The notes under the pieces were generated by a model. It saw nothing but the letters and a program-made list of their open reading frames with translations. It ran no database searches and was not told where the DNA came from. This document shows positions 1 through 8,708 of a stretch of 64,000 nucleotides of DNA, piece by piece. The position numbers and the translations under genes are program-made. Source of the DNA: Palsa-513 sp050010595 (GTDB lineage Bacteria; Actinomycetota; Thermoleophilia; Solirubrobacterales; Solirubrobacteraceae); assembly GCA_050010595.1 (NCBI GenBank), contig JBEKKS010000001.1, forward strand, positions 248,001-312,000, in the 5' to 3' direction. Each line of letters starts with the position of its first letter. Within the stretch, counting starts at the first letter, position 1.

Positions 1-9
1 ACCCCGAGC

Positions 10-15
10 TAGATT
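10..15 (+). promoter_or_regulatory. Putative -10 box of the ferritin-like gene
   Basis: TAGATT lies 9 nt before the ATG at 25, and no Shine-Dalgarno sequence is visible between them. This suggests a very short or absent leader. The window edge hides any -35 region, so the call is tentative. Confidence 0.35.
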
Positions 16-24
16 TCCGCGTCC

Positions 25-1275
25 ATGGCCGGGCAACCAGCGATCGTCGTCGAGAGCCGCAAGGAGCTCACCTACCTGCTGAGCCAGGGCGCCGAGCTCG
101 AGCACGCGCTGATGTGCGAGTACCTCTACGCGGGCTTCAGTCTCAAGAGTGCGCAGGACGGCCTGCGCCCAGACCAGGCGGAGCGCATCGAGCGCTGGCG
201 CAAGGTGATCTTCGGGATCGCCGGCGAGGAGATGCTCCACTGGGCGGTCGTCCAGAACCTGCTCGCCGCGGTCGGCTCGGCGCCGTTTGTCAGCCGCCCG
301 CACATGCCACACCAAGCGAAGGGGTATCCACCGGGCGTGCAACTGGGCCTGCTGCCCTTCGGTGAGGCTGCCCTACGCCACTTCGCTTTTCTCGAGCGGC
401 CCGAGGGCTTCGACTTCGCCGACGCCGACGGATTCGAGGCGGCCGAGTCGTTCCTCGAGGCGATGAGCCCCGACGACATCATTCCGCGCGGCCAGCACTT
501 CGACACGCAGGGCACGCTCTACCGCGCAGTTGAGCACGGCCTCGAAACGCTCGCGAACAAGCTCGGCGAGGACCGCCTGTTCATCGGGCCGCCGTTTCAC
601 CAGGCCGACGAGTCGGCGTTCATGTGGCCTGATCTCAAGCCGATCCAGAGCCTCGCGGCTGCGAACGCTGCGCTCGAGCGGATCGTCGAGCAGGGCGAGG
701 GCGCGACCGGCGACTGGCAGACAGCGCACTTCGGGCGCTTCCTCGGGGTGCTCGAGGACTATCTCGCGCTGCGCGCGCAGGAGCCCGACTTCGACCCGGT
801 CCACCCCGTGATCGCCGCCGGCGTGCGCGCAGTCGAGGGCATCGAGCCGGATGCGTACATCAGCGACCCGAATACTGCCGCCGTCTCCGATCTCTTCAAC
901 GCCGTCTACGAGCTGCTGCTGCAGATGATCGCGCGCTACTTCGCGTTCGGCCACGAGACCTCCGAGCAGCGCGAGATCCTCGCGCGCGTCGCCGTCACGC
1001 TGATGTACGACGCGATCAAGCCGCTCGGCTTCCTGCTCGCACGCCTACCGGTCGGTCCCGAGCACCCGGGCAAGACCGCGGGCGCGAACTTCCAGCTGCC
1101 TTACCGCGCGAGCTTCCTGCTCCCCCACCGTCGCGCCGCCTGGTTCCGCTACGCCGAGCGCCTCGAGGAGCTCTCCGCGTTCGCGGCGAAGCTCGAAGGC
1201 GAAGGGCTCGCCACCGTCGCCGGTCGCCTCGATGTGATCGCCGGCGAGCTGATGGCGCACGTCGAAGCGGTTTGA
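25..1275 (+). CDS. Ferritin-like domain protein (VioB / iminophenyl-pyruvate dimer synthase type)
   Basis: A 416-residue soluble protein with no signal peptide. Residues 20-80 carry the two helices expected of a ferritin-like diiron fold: E24/E26-H27 in a GAELEHALMCEYL helix and E68-E69-x-x-H72 in GIAGEEMLHW. This N-terminal pattern is typical of the Pfam ferritin-like family that includes the iminophenyl-pyruvate dimer synthase domain of VioB. Members sit in natural-product clusters or act as stand-alone oxidases. The rest (about 180-416) is helical and poorly defined. No biosynthetic partner is visible downstream, so the substrate is unknown. The ATG at 25 is the first start in frame and precedes the diiron helices by 20 residues. 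Confidence 0.75.
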   Translation: MAGQPAIVVESRKELTYLLSQGAELEHALMCEYLYAGFSLKSAQDGLRPDQAERIERWRKVIFGIAGEEMLHWAVVQNLLAAVGSAPFVSRPHMPHQAKGYPPGVQLGLLPFGEAALRHFAFLERPEGFDFADADGFEAAESFLEAMSPDDIIPRGQHFDTQGTLYRAVEHGLETLANKLGEDRLFIGPPFHQADESAFMWPDLKPIQSLAAANAALERIVEQGEGATGDWQTAHFGRFLGVLEDYLALRAQEPDFDPVHPVIAAGVRAVEGIEPDAYISDPNTAAVSDLFNAVYELLLQMIARYFAFGHETSEQREILARVAVTLMYDAIKPLGFLLARLPVGPEHPGKTAGANFQLPYRASFLLPHRRAAWFRYAERLEELSAFAAKLEGEGLATVAGRLDVIAGELMAHVEAV

Positions 1276-1318
1276 GCGCACCGCGGCCGCGGTCGGGGCG
1301 CACTGCTCCGGCTGCAGG

Positions 1319-1507
1319 ATGTACCAGCCGTTCGGCATCAGCGGCACGCTGGCACTCGCCTACTCTACGAGCGGCGACATCTACGCCATCCTGATCCTGC
1401 CCAATCAGACGACCGAGCGCATCTGCCAGACCGCTTCAGGCACCTATCCGAGCGGCGGCTGCGTCGCCGGCGGCCCATCTTCGGCCGAGGGCTACGGCAC
1501 CTGGTAG
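1319..1507 (+). CDS. Small ORF, possible fragment of a secreted protein
   Basis: A 62-codon frame with the G/C-rich third positions of genuine genes here. It lacks a Shine-Dalgarno sequence and a TANNNT box. The C-terminal half is rich in Gly, Ser, Thr and Cys (for example YPSGGCVAGG), as in exported proteins. The frame reads open upstream of the ATG into the end of the ferritin-like gene, so it may be the 3' remnant of a longer gene. No family is recognised. Confidence 0.25.
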   Translation: MYQPFGISGTLALAYSTSGDIYAILILPNQTTERICQTASGTYPSGGCVAGGPSSAEGYGTW

Positions 1508-1550
1508 CGCGCGAGAGCCGAATCTTCACCAGATCGGGGCTGCCGGCCTC

Positions 1551-1556
1551 TACCGT
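1551..1556 (+). promoter_or_regulatory. -10 box of a leaderless promoter
   Basis: TACCGT lies exactly 6 nt before the GTG at 1563. The same box-to-start spacing is seen at 3539, 31210, 38604, 40065, 51686 and 56464. This supports the GTG over the internal ATG at 1578. Confidence 0.5.
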
Positions 1557-1562
1557 GAATGC

Positions 1563-3485
1563 GTGCTTGGGCGAAGGATGGCTACGGGCATCGCGCTCGG
1601 AGCGGGACTGCTTGCATGTGCGCTGCCCGCTACGGCCGGCGCCGCGGGCGCCAATCTGACCTGGGCCGGACTCGCCGGCGCCAGCACGACCTGGTCGACC
1701 GCCGCAAACTGGCAGGGTGGCGTCGCGCCGGCCGCGGCAGACAGCGGTGACCAGCTCGACTTCCCGGCAACGCTCGGCGGTGACTGCGCGAGCAACGACC
1801 CGACCGACGCCTGCTACGCCGCGACCGACAACATCGCCGGCTACGGCGTCAACAGCATCGCGATCGATGACGGCGCCGACGACTACGACCTCGAGGCCGA
1901 CGGTGCGAACGACTCGCTGGCGCTCGGCGCCGGCGGCCTGAGCGCCAGCACGACCTCCTCGCAACCGGGCGGCGCGAAGATCGAGGTCCCGCTCGTCCTC
2001 GGCGCCGCCCAGACGTGGCAGATCGACGGCGGCAGCGCGGGCGCCGGCCAACTGAGCGTCAGCAAGGGGCTCGCGGCCACAAGCACGAGCACGGACTCGC
2101 TGAGCGTGGACGTCTCGAACGCGGGCGCGCTCGAGCTCGCCGGTGACAGCGAGGTGGGCCCGGTCACGCTCCAGGGGGAGTCGGGCTACAGCGGCGCACA
2201 GGCTGCCGAGAACGGCTGGATCGCTCTCAGCGCCGGCAAGCTCGACGCGAGCGATGGCAATTCCGTCTCGCTCGAGGACGCCGCGCTCTACGGCACTGGG
2301 GCGCTCGGCCCGCTCAGCACGACTGCCAGCCAGGTATCGCCAGGCGACCCGGCGGGGACCCTGGCGGTGAGCGGCTCGGTGAGCTTCGACTCGGCCAGCG
2401 AGTTCATCCCGCTGCTCAGCGCAAACGCCGGCTCCGAGCTGACCGCGACCGGCGACGTGTCGCTCGCGGGCGCGCTGCTTGACATCCAGTCAGCCGCCCC
2501 TTCCGGCGACTGCCCGAACCTGACGACCGGGACTACCTACACGCTGATCTCTACGACCGGCTCCCTCAGCGGGAGCTTCAGCGACGCCCCGGCCTCCGGC
2601 GACACGATCCCGATGGACTGTTCCGCAGAGAACCCGCCGCAGCTGACGATCGACTACTCGACGAGCGGCTCGCCGCAGACCGTGACTGCCACCGTCGCTT
2701 CGCCCGCGCCCGCGCCGACCTACAGCACGCTCGACTGGGATAGCGAAGTCGAGCCGGATGACCCGGTCACCATCACCACATTGGTCAGCGCCGACGCAGG
2801 CGTGCCAACCGGCTCCGTTGAGTTCGAGGAGAGCGTGATCCCCTGGTCTGACGACGGCGCGTCGCTGAGCGCGTTGAGTGATCCGAGCTACAGCCCGATT
2901 CCCGGCTGCACCGCCGTCCCGCTCATCGCCGGCGGCGGCTACGCCTCGGCTGACTGCACGTTCGTCGCGCCCGACGCGGGCGACTACCTCTGGGTCAGCT
3001 CGCAGTACATACCCTCGCCGTCCGCTGCGTTCGCCGCTTCGGCGGCGGTCGGAATCGGCGGGCTGGTCAGCAACACCGGCGACTCGACCGGATCGACGGA
3101 CACCGGCGCGCCAGGCACGAGCGCGACGGGCAGCGCCAAGCTCACCGTCAAAGCCAGCCGGCTGCTGGTGGCGCTGCAGTGCGCGGCGGGCGGCTCCTGC
3201 AGCGACAGCGTCGCGCTCCACGTGACCGAGACCCGCCAACACGGCCGCGTGCTCGCAGTCAGCGCGCGCGCAAAGACGACTGCAACGACCGTGCTGGTCG
3301 GCGACGGCTCCGTTCACCTGGCGTCCGGCGCAAGCAAGACGCTGACCGTGAAGCTCAACGCGCTCGGACGCGCGCTGGTGCAGAAGTTCCACCACCTCGT
3401 CGCCGCGGTGACTGTCACCTCGAACAAGCTCGCCCTGCTCGACACGACGGTCACGTTCAGCTCCCCGGCCAGTCACAGCGCCTGA
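1563..3485 (+). CDS. Secreted beta-rich surface protein
   Basis: A 640-residue exported protein. The N-terminus has a signal peptide (basic start, hydrophobic core GIALGAGLLACAL, likely cleavage near ATAGAAG). Next comes a stretch with TWSTAANWQGGVAP, a motif common at the start of passenger-type beta-helix repeats, then about 300 residues of Ser/Gly/Asp-rich beta-strand-like sequence. Residues around 390-500 look like one Ig-like (BIG3-type) domain, with VTITTLVSADAGVPTGSVEF. The last 95 residues form a compact domain (SRLLVALQCAAGGSC onward) with two cysteines, of a kind common at the ends of actinobacterial exported proteins. It has no LPXTG motif and no clear C-terminal anchor. Role unknown; a cell-surface or matrix protein is the safest reading. 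Confidence 0.6.
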   Translation: MLGRRMATGIALGAGLLACALPATAGAAGANLTWAGLAGASTTWSTAANWQGGVAPAAADSGDQLDFPATLGGDCASNDPTDACYAATDNIAGYGVNSIAIDDGADDYDLEADGANDSLALGAGGLSASTTSSQPGGAKIEVPLVLGAAQTWQIDGGSAGAGQLSVSKGLAATSTSTDSLSVDVSNAGALELAGDSEVGPVTLQGESGYSGAQAAENGWIALSAGKLDASDGNSVSLEDAALYGTGALGPLSTTASQVSPGDPAGTLAVSGSVSFDSASEFIPLLSANAGSELTATGDVSLAGALLDIQSAAPSGDCPNLTTGTTYTLISTTGSLSGSFSDAPASGDTIPMDCSAENPPQLTIDYSTSGSPQTVTATVASPAPAPTYSTLDWDSEVEPDDPVTITTLVSADAGVPTGSVEFEESVIPWSDDGASLSALSDPSYSPIPGCTAVPLIAGGGYASADCTFVAPDAGDYLWVSSQYIPSPSAAFAASAAVGIGGLVSNTGDSTGSTDTGAPGTSATGSAKLTVKASRLLVALQCAAGGSCSDSVALHVTETRQHGRVLAVSARAKTTATTVLVGDGSVHLASGASKTLTVKLNALGRALVQKFHHLVAAVTVTSNKLALLDTTVTFSSPASHSA

Positions 3486-3530
3486 GGTTCGCCGGGCCGG
3501 ACCGATCCCGGCCGGCGCGCGGCTGCATTA

Positions 3531-3550
3531 CAACGCGCTATGCTCAACGC
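3531..3550 (+). promoter_or_regulatory. Leaderless promoter and repeat operator of the MazEF-type pair
   Basis: The -10 box TATGCT (3539-3544) lies 6 nt before the ATG at 3551. It is flanked by two copies of CAACGC (3531-3536 and 3545-3550). No Shine-Dalgarno sequence is present. Repeats hugging the -10 fit autoregulation by the ribbon-helix-helix antitoxin (inference). Confidence 0.5.
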
Positions 3551-3805
3551 ATGGCGGAGCAGTTCGTCGTGCGTGTCCCGACGGACCTGGCCGCGTCGGT
3601 AGATGGCCTCGTGGGCGGCGGCACATTCGCATCGCGCTCCGACGCAGTCCGAGTCGGCCTGGAGCTCGTGGTCGAGCGCGAGCGGCGTGCCGCGGTCGGC
3701 CGTGCGATCGTCGCCGGCTACGAGCGCGTCCCCCAGGCCGCCGACGACGACCTCGCGTGGACGCAAGCGCTCGGCACCGCGATGATCGCGCAGGAGCCGT
3801 GGTGA
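3551..3805 (+). CDS. Ribbon-helix-helix antitoxin
   Basis: An 84-residue protein. Residues 4-45 form a ribbon-helix-helix DNA-binding unit (QFVVRVPTDLAASVD, then FASRSDAVRVGLELV). The C-terminal tail (about 50-84) would bind and neutralise the toxin. The ATG at 3551 is chosen over longer starts because it starts exactly at the RHH strand and has the TATGCT box 6 nt upstream. The toxin gene follows with a 4-nt overlap, so the two are co-translated. Family assignment rests on pattern. Confidence 0.85.
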   Translation: MAEQFVVRVPTDLAASVDGLVGGGTFASRSDAVRVGLELVVERERRAAVGRAIVAGYERVPQAADDDLAWTQALGTAMIAQEPW

Positions 3806-4116
3806 GCACGCCTCGTCAGGGCGAGATCTGGTGGGCGGAGGCGGAGGACAAGCGCCGCCCTGTGCTCGTGGTTACTCGCAGCGATGCGGTTGGAGCACTG
3901 GCGCGCGTGATCGTGGCGCCGGTCACGCGAACAGTGCGCGGGATTCCGACCGAGGTCGGGCTCGGTCCCGATGAGGGCTTGCGCGAACCGTGCGCCGCCT
4001 CGTTCGACAATCTCCTGCCGCTGAGCCGCGGCCTGCTCACCGCTCGCGTCGGGCGCCTTGCGCCGGCGCGCCGCGTCGAGCTGTGCCGGGCGCTGGACGC
4101 GCTCGCCGACTGCTGA
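3802..4116 (+). CDS. mazF: MazF/PemK-family endoribonuclease toxin
   Basis: A 104-residue toxin expected to cleave mRNA at short motifs when not held by its antitoxin. Family hallmarks are the start RQGEIWWAEAEDKRRPVLVVTR, the RGIPTEVGL loop and the C-terminal GLLTARVGRL helix region. The GTG at 3802 overlaps the antitoxin stop as GTGA and places RQGEIWW five residues in, as is usual. A longer frame reaches back to 3757 but would overlap the antitoxin by about 50 nt without a family match. It converges on hpnH with only 13 nt between stops. Confidence 0.88.
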   Translation: MSTPRQGEIWWAEAEDKRRPVLVVTRSDAVGALARVIVAPVTRTVRGIPTEVGLGPDEGLREPCAASFDNLLPLSRGLLTARVGRLAPARRVELCRALDALADC

Positions 4117-4129
4117 TTGGGATGGCCGC

Positions 4130-5221
4130 TCAGGCCATCGGGAGCTCTACGAGATCCTTCGGTGGTGCTGAGCGCGGCGGCTCTGAGGGAGGCGGGTTGC
4201 CGCCGCGGCTCCATGGGCGCGAGCTGATCAGCGCGCGGATCGACTCGCGTGCCGATCCAGCGGTCGCGAGCGCGGCGGTCGGCTCGTAGCCGCAGTGGGC
4301 CATGCAGTTCTCGCAGCGCGGATCGCGCCCGCGGCCGTAGGCGTCCCAATCGGTCGTCTCGATGAGCTCCTTGTAGGTCGAGACGTAGCCGTCGCTCATC
4401 AGGTAGCAGGGACGCTGCCAGCCGAACAGCGAGTAGGACGGGATGCCCCAGGCGGTGCACGAGTAGTCGACCTTGCCCTCGAGGAAGTCGAGGAAGAGCG
4501 GCGAGTGGTTCAGGCGCCAGCGCTTGCGCGCGCCGCCGGAGAACGCTTCGCGGAACAGCTCGTTGGTCTGCTTGACGCCGAGGAAGTGCTCCTGGTCGGG
4601 CGCCTTCTCGTAGGCGTAGGCCGGCGAGATCATCATCGCGTCGACGGCGAGCTCGTCGTTGAGGAAGTCCAGCACCTGACGCACGCTCTCGGGCGAGTCG
4701 TGCGTGAAGACCGTCGTGTTGGTCGTGACGCGGAAGCCCGCTTCCTTCGCGGCCCTGATCGCCGCAACCGCCTTATCGAAGACGCCGTCGCGGCAGACCG
4801 ACTCGTCGTGGCGATCGCGCAGGCCGTCCATGTGGACCGCCCAGGCGAAGTAGCGGCTCGGCTCGAACAGGTCGAGCTTGCGCTCCATCAGGATCGCGTT
4901 GGTGCAGAGGTAGATGTACTTCTTGCGCTTGATCAGCTCGCGCGCAATCGAATCGATCTCCGGGTGGATCAGCGGCTCACCACCGGCGATCGAGACCATC
5001 GGCGCACCCGACTCCTCGATCGCAGCGACCGCCTGCTCGACCGGCATGCGCTTGCGCAGGATGTGATCGGGGTGCTGGATCTTGCCGCAACCCGCGCATT
5101 CGAGATTGCACTGGAAAAGCGGCTCGAGCTCGACGATCAACGGGAAGCGCTCGCGCCGTGCGAGCTTCTGGCGGGCGATGTAGCCGCCGACGGCAAGGCT
5201 TTGTCGGAGCGGGACGGTCAA
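4130..5221 (-). CDS. hpnH: Adenosyl-hopene transferase, radical SAM enzyme
   Basis: A 363-residue radical SAM protein that joins the 5'-deoxyadenosyl group to diploptene to make adenosylhopane, the first step of C35 hopanoid side-chain synthesis. The [4Fe-4S] cysteines are C38-x3-C42-x2-C45 in CNLECAGC. SIAGGEPLIHPEI is the GGE motif that binds SAM. The C-terminal cluster CENCMAHCGYEP is typical of HpnH. The last 40 residues (Pro/Arg/Ser-rich) are an extension of low complexity. The start is TTG at 5221, overlapping the upstream stop as TTGA, so it is translationally coupled as the third gene of the hopanoid operon. Confidence 0.92.
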   Translation of the reverse strand: MTVPLRQSLAVGGYIARQKLARRERFPLIVELEPLFQCNLECAGCGKIQHPDHILRKRMPVEQAVAAIEESGAPMVSIAGGEPLIHPEIDSIARELIKRKKYIYLCTNAILMERKLDLFEPSRYFAWAVHMDGLRDRHDESVCRDGVFDKAVAAIRAAKEAGFRVTTNTTVFTHDSPESVRQVLDFLNDELAVDAMMISPAYAYEKAPDQEHFLGVKQTNELFREAFSGGARKRWRLNHSPLFLDFLEGKVDYSCTAWGIPSYSLFGWQRPCYLMSDGYVSTYKELIETTDWDAYGRGRDPRCENCMAHCGYEPTAALATAGSARESIRALISSRPWSRGGNPPPSEPPRSAPPKDLVELPMA

Positions 5222-6759
5222 CTTGGTCTCCCAACTTGTGGCGGTAGCTTGAAATGGATCGTCTCGGTCGCCACGGTGCGCTCGCTGAGCGCGACCGGGC
5301 CGAGCCCGGCGAGTGCGTTGACGACGCCCGCGACGAGCTCCTCCGGTGCCGAGGCACCGGCGGTCAGCCCGACTCGCCTGGCGTCGAGCAGCAGGCCGGG
5401 GTCGATTTCGTCGGCGCGCTCGATCAGCGCCGCGGGACAGCCCGCGCGCTCGGCGACCTCGACCAGCCGGCGCGAGTTCGAAGAGTTCTGCGAACCCACG
5501 ACAAGAACAATGTCACACTCGCTCGCGAGCTCTCGAACGGCGTCCTGGCGGTTCTGCGTCGCGTAGCAGATGTCGTCGGATCCGGGCCCCGCGAGGGCGG
5601 GGAAGCGCTCGCGCAGGCGCTCGACTACCCGCGCTGTCTCATCGACGGCGAGCGTCGTCTGGGTGAGGTAGGCAACGCGCTGCGGGTCGGCGACCTTGAC
5701 GCTCGCGACCTCCTCCTCGCCGGCGATCACCTGGAAGCTAGCGGGTGCCTCGCCGACGGTCCCTTCGACCTCCTCGTGCTCCTCGTGACCGATCAGCACG
5801 ATGTCGAAGCCATCGCGCGCGAAGCGGCGCGCTTCGGCATGGACCTTGGCGACGAGCGGGCAGGTCGCATCGATCACGTCGAACCCGCGCTCGTCAGCTG
5901 CCGCGCGCACGGCTGGTGAGACGCCGTGCGCAGCGAAGATCACGGTTGCGCCGTCAGGCACCTCGTCGAGCTCCTCGACAAAGACCGCGCCGAGCTGCTC
6001 GAGCTCGGCGACGACGTGCACGTTGTGGACGATCTGCCTGCGCACGTAGATCGGGCCGCCGCGCTCGGCCAGCGCACCGCGGACGATGTCGACCGCGCGC
6101 ACGACGCCGGCACAGGACGCGCGCGGCGCACCAAGCAGCACGTCCCGCTCGCCGAGCACCTCCGCCCACTGCTCGAGCAGGCCCGCGGCGCGGCGCAACG
6201 AGCGGTACGCGGCGAGCGCGCCGGAGGCGGCGCGCAACGGACGGTAGAGCTCGTGCTGCTGGCTGTCGCTGATCACGCGCAGCGTGACGAACGGGTTCGC
6301 GAGTGCGCCGCCGGCGATCCAAGATGACTCCATCTCGACGGCGAGCGCGCCGCTGCGCGCAAGCTCGCGCCGGCGTGCGCCGTGCGCGATCCGCGGCGAG
6401 CAGTACACGGGCCCGATGTGGACGCGCAAGCCGCCGCGGCGCAGGACGCCCGCGAGGATCGCCGGGTCGGGGCAGGGAACGGTGCCTTCCGAGCTGCACA
6501 GCTCGCTGGCGAGCACCACGTCGCCCGGCTCCAGACCGGCGGCGAGGGCGCCCGCGAACCCGGCCAGCACGACAGCGCTCGAAGGGTCCTGCGCGAGCTG
6601 CACCGAGCGCTCGGCGTTGCTCGGCCCGATGCCGATCTGCTCGACGCGTGCCCACGGCGCGCCGGCACGCACTGCGCGCGCCTCGATCCCCATCGGCGTC
6701 AGCACGACGAGGTTGCGCAAGGCGTCAGGCGCTGCCCTGTCGTCGATCGCCGTGCTCAT
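5218..6759 (-). CDS. ispH: Fusion of hopanoid-associated nucleoside phosphorylase (HpnG-like) and IspH
   Basis: A 513-residue two-domain protein. Residues 15-195 resemble HpnG and MTA/SAH nucleosidases: GIGPSNAE near 44-50, VEMESSWIAGG near 141-151 and RVISDSQ near 161-167. HpnG removes adenine from adenosylhopane. Residues 205-510 are 4-hydroxy-3-methylbut-2-enyl diphosphate reductase (IspH, last step of the MEP isoprenoid pathway). All three iron-sulfur cysteines are present: C216 (SCAGVVRAV), C300 (DATCPLVAKVH) and C398 (DICYATQNRQ). So are the catalytic EVEGT (330-334) and SQNSSNSRRL (423-432). There is no internal stop or start with a ribosome site between the halves. It sits between shc and hpnH with 4-nt overlaps on both sides. 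Both halves look active. Confidence 0.9.
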   Translation of the reverse strand: MSTAIDDRAAPDALRNLVVLTPMGIEARAVRAGAPWARVEQIGIGPSNAERSVQLAQDPSSAVVLAGFAGALAAGLEPGDVVLASELCSSEGTVPCPDPAILAGVLRRGGLRVHIGPVYCSPRIAHGARRRELARSGALAVEMESSWIAGGALANPFVTLRVISDSQQHELYRPLRAASGALAAYRSLRRAAGLLEQWAEVLGERDVLLGAPRASCAGVVRAVDIVRGALAERGGPIYVRRQIVHNVHVVAELEQLGAVFVEELDEVPDGATVIFAAHGVSPAVRAAADERGFDVIDATCPLVAKVHAEARRFARDGFDIVLIGHEEHEEVEGTVGEAPASFQVIAGEEEVASVKVADPQRVAYLTQTTLAVDETARVVERLRERFPALAGPGSDDICYATQNRQDAVRELASECDIVLVVGSQNSSNSRRLVEVAERAGCPAALIERADEIDPGLLLDARRVGLTAGASAPEELVAGVVNALAGLGPVALSERTVATETIHFKLPPQVGRPS

Positions 6760-8672
6760 CGCGTGTAGCGGCCGAGCGCCATGATCGGGAAGACGAGCCG
6801 GTAGAGGTGGTAGTTGATGTAGAAGTCCGACGGGAAGCCGGTGCCGGTGAAGTACGGCTCGTCCCAGGTGCCGTCCTCGCGCTGCGTGTCAACGAGCCAG
6901 AGCAGGCCTCTGCGGACGGCTTGTGAGTGCTCGCTCGCGGCGTGCAGGGCGAGTAGCGCCCAGGCGGTCTGCGAGGCGGTGCTCTCACCGCGCCCGATCC
7001 AGTCCTTGTCGGAGTACGAGCGGATGTCCTCGCCCCAGCCGCCGTCCGGGTTCTGGTGGTGCTCGAGCCAAGCGACGGCACGGCGGATCCGCGGGTCGCG
7101 CGGTGAGACGCCCGCGGCGACGAGCGCCGGCACCGCAGCACCGGTGCCGTAGACATGGTTGACGCCCCAGCGTCCGAACCACGATCCGTCCGTCTCCTGG
7201 TTTGCTGTCAGCCAGGTGATCGCGCTGCGCGCCGAGTCGCGATCGGACTCGCCGAACGCCGCAAGCATCTCGAGCACGTGCGCCGTCACGTCGGCGCTCG
7301 GCGGGTCGATCACCTCGCCGAAGTCGCAGAACGGCAGGTCGCGGATCAGCGGGCGGGTGTTGTCGGCGTCGAACGCCCCCCAGCCGCCATCGCTCGAGCG
7401 CATCCCCTCGGTCCAGCGCACGCCGAGCTCGATCGCGCGGGCAAGACGCTGGTGGTCGGGGTGCTCGGCACGCAGCAGCGCGAGTACGACCTCGGCGGTG
7501 TCGTCCACGTCGGGGTAGTTGTCGTTGGCGAACTCGAACGCCCAGCCGCCCGGCTCGAGCGTCGGGCGGCGCACCGACCAGTCGCCCTTGACGAGGATTT
7601 GCTCGTCAAGCAGCCAGTCGGCGGCCTTTACGATCGCGGGGTCATCGGCCGGCGCCCCGGCGTCCGAGAGCGCGATCAGCGCGAGCGCAGTGTCCCAGAC
7701 CGGCGACTGGCAGGCCTCGAGGCGGCGGTGGCCATCGTGGATCGTGAAGCGATCGAGCCCTTCCAGCCCGGCGCGCATGATCGGGTGCTCGAGCGAGTAA
7801 CCGCGCAGGTGCAGCGCGATCAGCGAGTAGACCCAGGGCGGCTGGATCCCGCCCCAGGAGCCGTCGGCCTCCTGGCGCGCGACGATGAAGCGCTCGGCTC
7901 GCTGTGCCGCGTGCTCGCGCAGCATCCGCAGTGGCCGGCGCTCGTAGAGTCTCAGGGCACGGTCGGTCGCGGTCAGCGCGCGCGCACGCCAGGTGCTCGC
8001 GCGCGGCGGCTGCCACGGGTCGGCACCGCGAAGCTCGTCGATCGCGAACGGGAGCGGGCGCACCGGCCGCTGCGAGATCACGAGCGTCAGGGCAACCACG
8101 GTCTGGCGCGCCCAGCAGGCGAAGTCGTAGATGTTGAGCGGTACCCACGGCGGCAGCAGGAGCAGCTCTGGCGGTATGACCGGGATCTGCTCCCACGGCC
8201 AGAGGCCGAACAGCGCGAGCCAGATGCGGGTGAAGACGCGTGCGCACTGCACGCCTCCACCGGCGTAGACGAACTCGGCGGCCGAGCGCATGTGCGGCTC
8301 CTCGGGCGCGTCGCCCGCGAGGCGCAGCGCAACGTACGCCTCGAGCGTCGTGGAGAGGTCGCCCGGACCGCCATAGAACTTCGCCCAGGCGCCATCGTCG
8401 AGCTGCTGGCTGCGGATCCAATCGGCTGCCCGCTGCGTCACCTCGGCGGTGCGGATCCCGAGGAACTCGCGTAGCAGCAGATCCTCGGCGTCCATCGTCA
8501 CGTTCGTCTCGAGCTCGCCCTTCCACCAGCCGTCGTCGTCCTGCAGCGAGCGCAGGTGATCGGCGGCCCGCTCTAGGGCTTCGCGCGGCGACGCGCCGCC
8601 GACGTCTGGCGCCTCGCGGTCAACCTGAGCAGTGCCGGCGAGGAGCTCGCCCGCTTGCAGGGCAGCGCACAT
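6756..8672 (-). CDS. shc: Squalene-hopene cyclase
   Basis: A 638-residue membrane-bound triterpene cyclase turning squalene into hopene/hopanol. The catalytic acid motif DXDD is DVDD at 388-391, and QW repeats (QEADGSWGG at 267-275, then QETDGSWF, QNPDGGWGE and QREDGTWDE) run to the C-terminus. Length matches bacterial SHC (about 630-650). It is the first gene of a three-gene operon; the downstream fusion gene overlaps it by 4 nt (ATGA). A TATACC-like box lies 7 nt before the ATG, so the transcript may have almost no leader, though this box lacks the final T. Confidence 0.95.
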   Translation of the reverse strand: MCAALQAGELLAGTAQVDREAPDVGGASPREALERAADHLRSLQDDDGWWKGELETNVTMDAEDLLLREFLGIRTAEVTQRAADWIRSQQLDDGAWAKFYGGPGDLSTTLEAYVALRLAGDAPEEPHMRSAAEFVYAGGGVQCARVFTRIWLALFGLWPWEQIPVIPPELLLLPPWVPLNIYDFACWARQTVVALTLVISQRPVRPLPFAIDELRGADPWQPPRASTWRARALTATDRALRLYERRPLRMLREHAAQRAERFIVARQEADGSWGGIQPPWVYSLIALHLRGYSLEHPIMRAGLEGLDRFTIHDGHRRLEACQSPVWDTALALIALSDAGAPADDPAIVKAADWLLDEQILVKGDWSVRRPTLEPGGWAFEFANDNYPDVDDTAEVVLALLRAEHPDHQRLARAIELGVRWTEGMRSSDGGWGAFDADNTRPLIRDLPFCDFGEVIDPPSADVTAHVLEMLAAFGESDRDSARSAITWLTANQETDGSWFGRWGVNHVYGTGAAVPALVAAGVSPRDPRIRRAVAWLEHHQNPDGGWGEDIRSYSDKDWIGRGESTASQTAWALLALHAASEHSQAVRRGLLWLVDTQREDGTWDEPYFTGTGFPSDFYINYHLYRLVFPIMALGRYTR

Positions 8673-8708
8673 CCACGCTGGTATATCCGATCGAAGATGA
8701 GAGGAGGC

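Noticed and set aside
4295..5566. 423-residue plus-strand ORF
   Set aside because: Antisense shadow of hpnH and ispH.
7155..8474. 439-residue plus-strand ORF opposite squalene-hopene cyclase
   Set aside because: Arg/Glu-rich low-complexity translation caused by high-GC antisense; the cyclase on the other strand has all its motifs.
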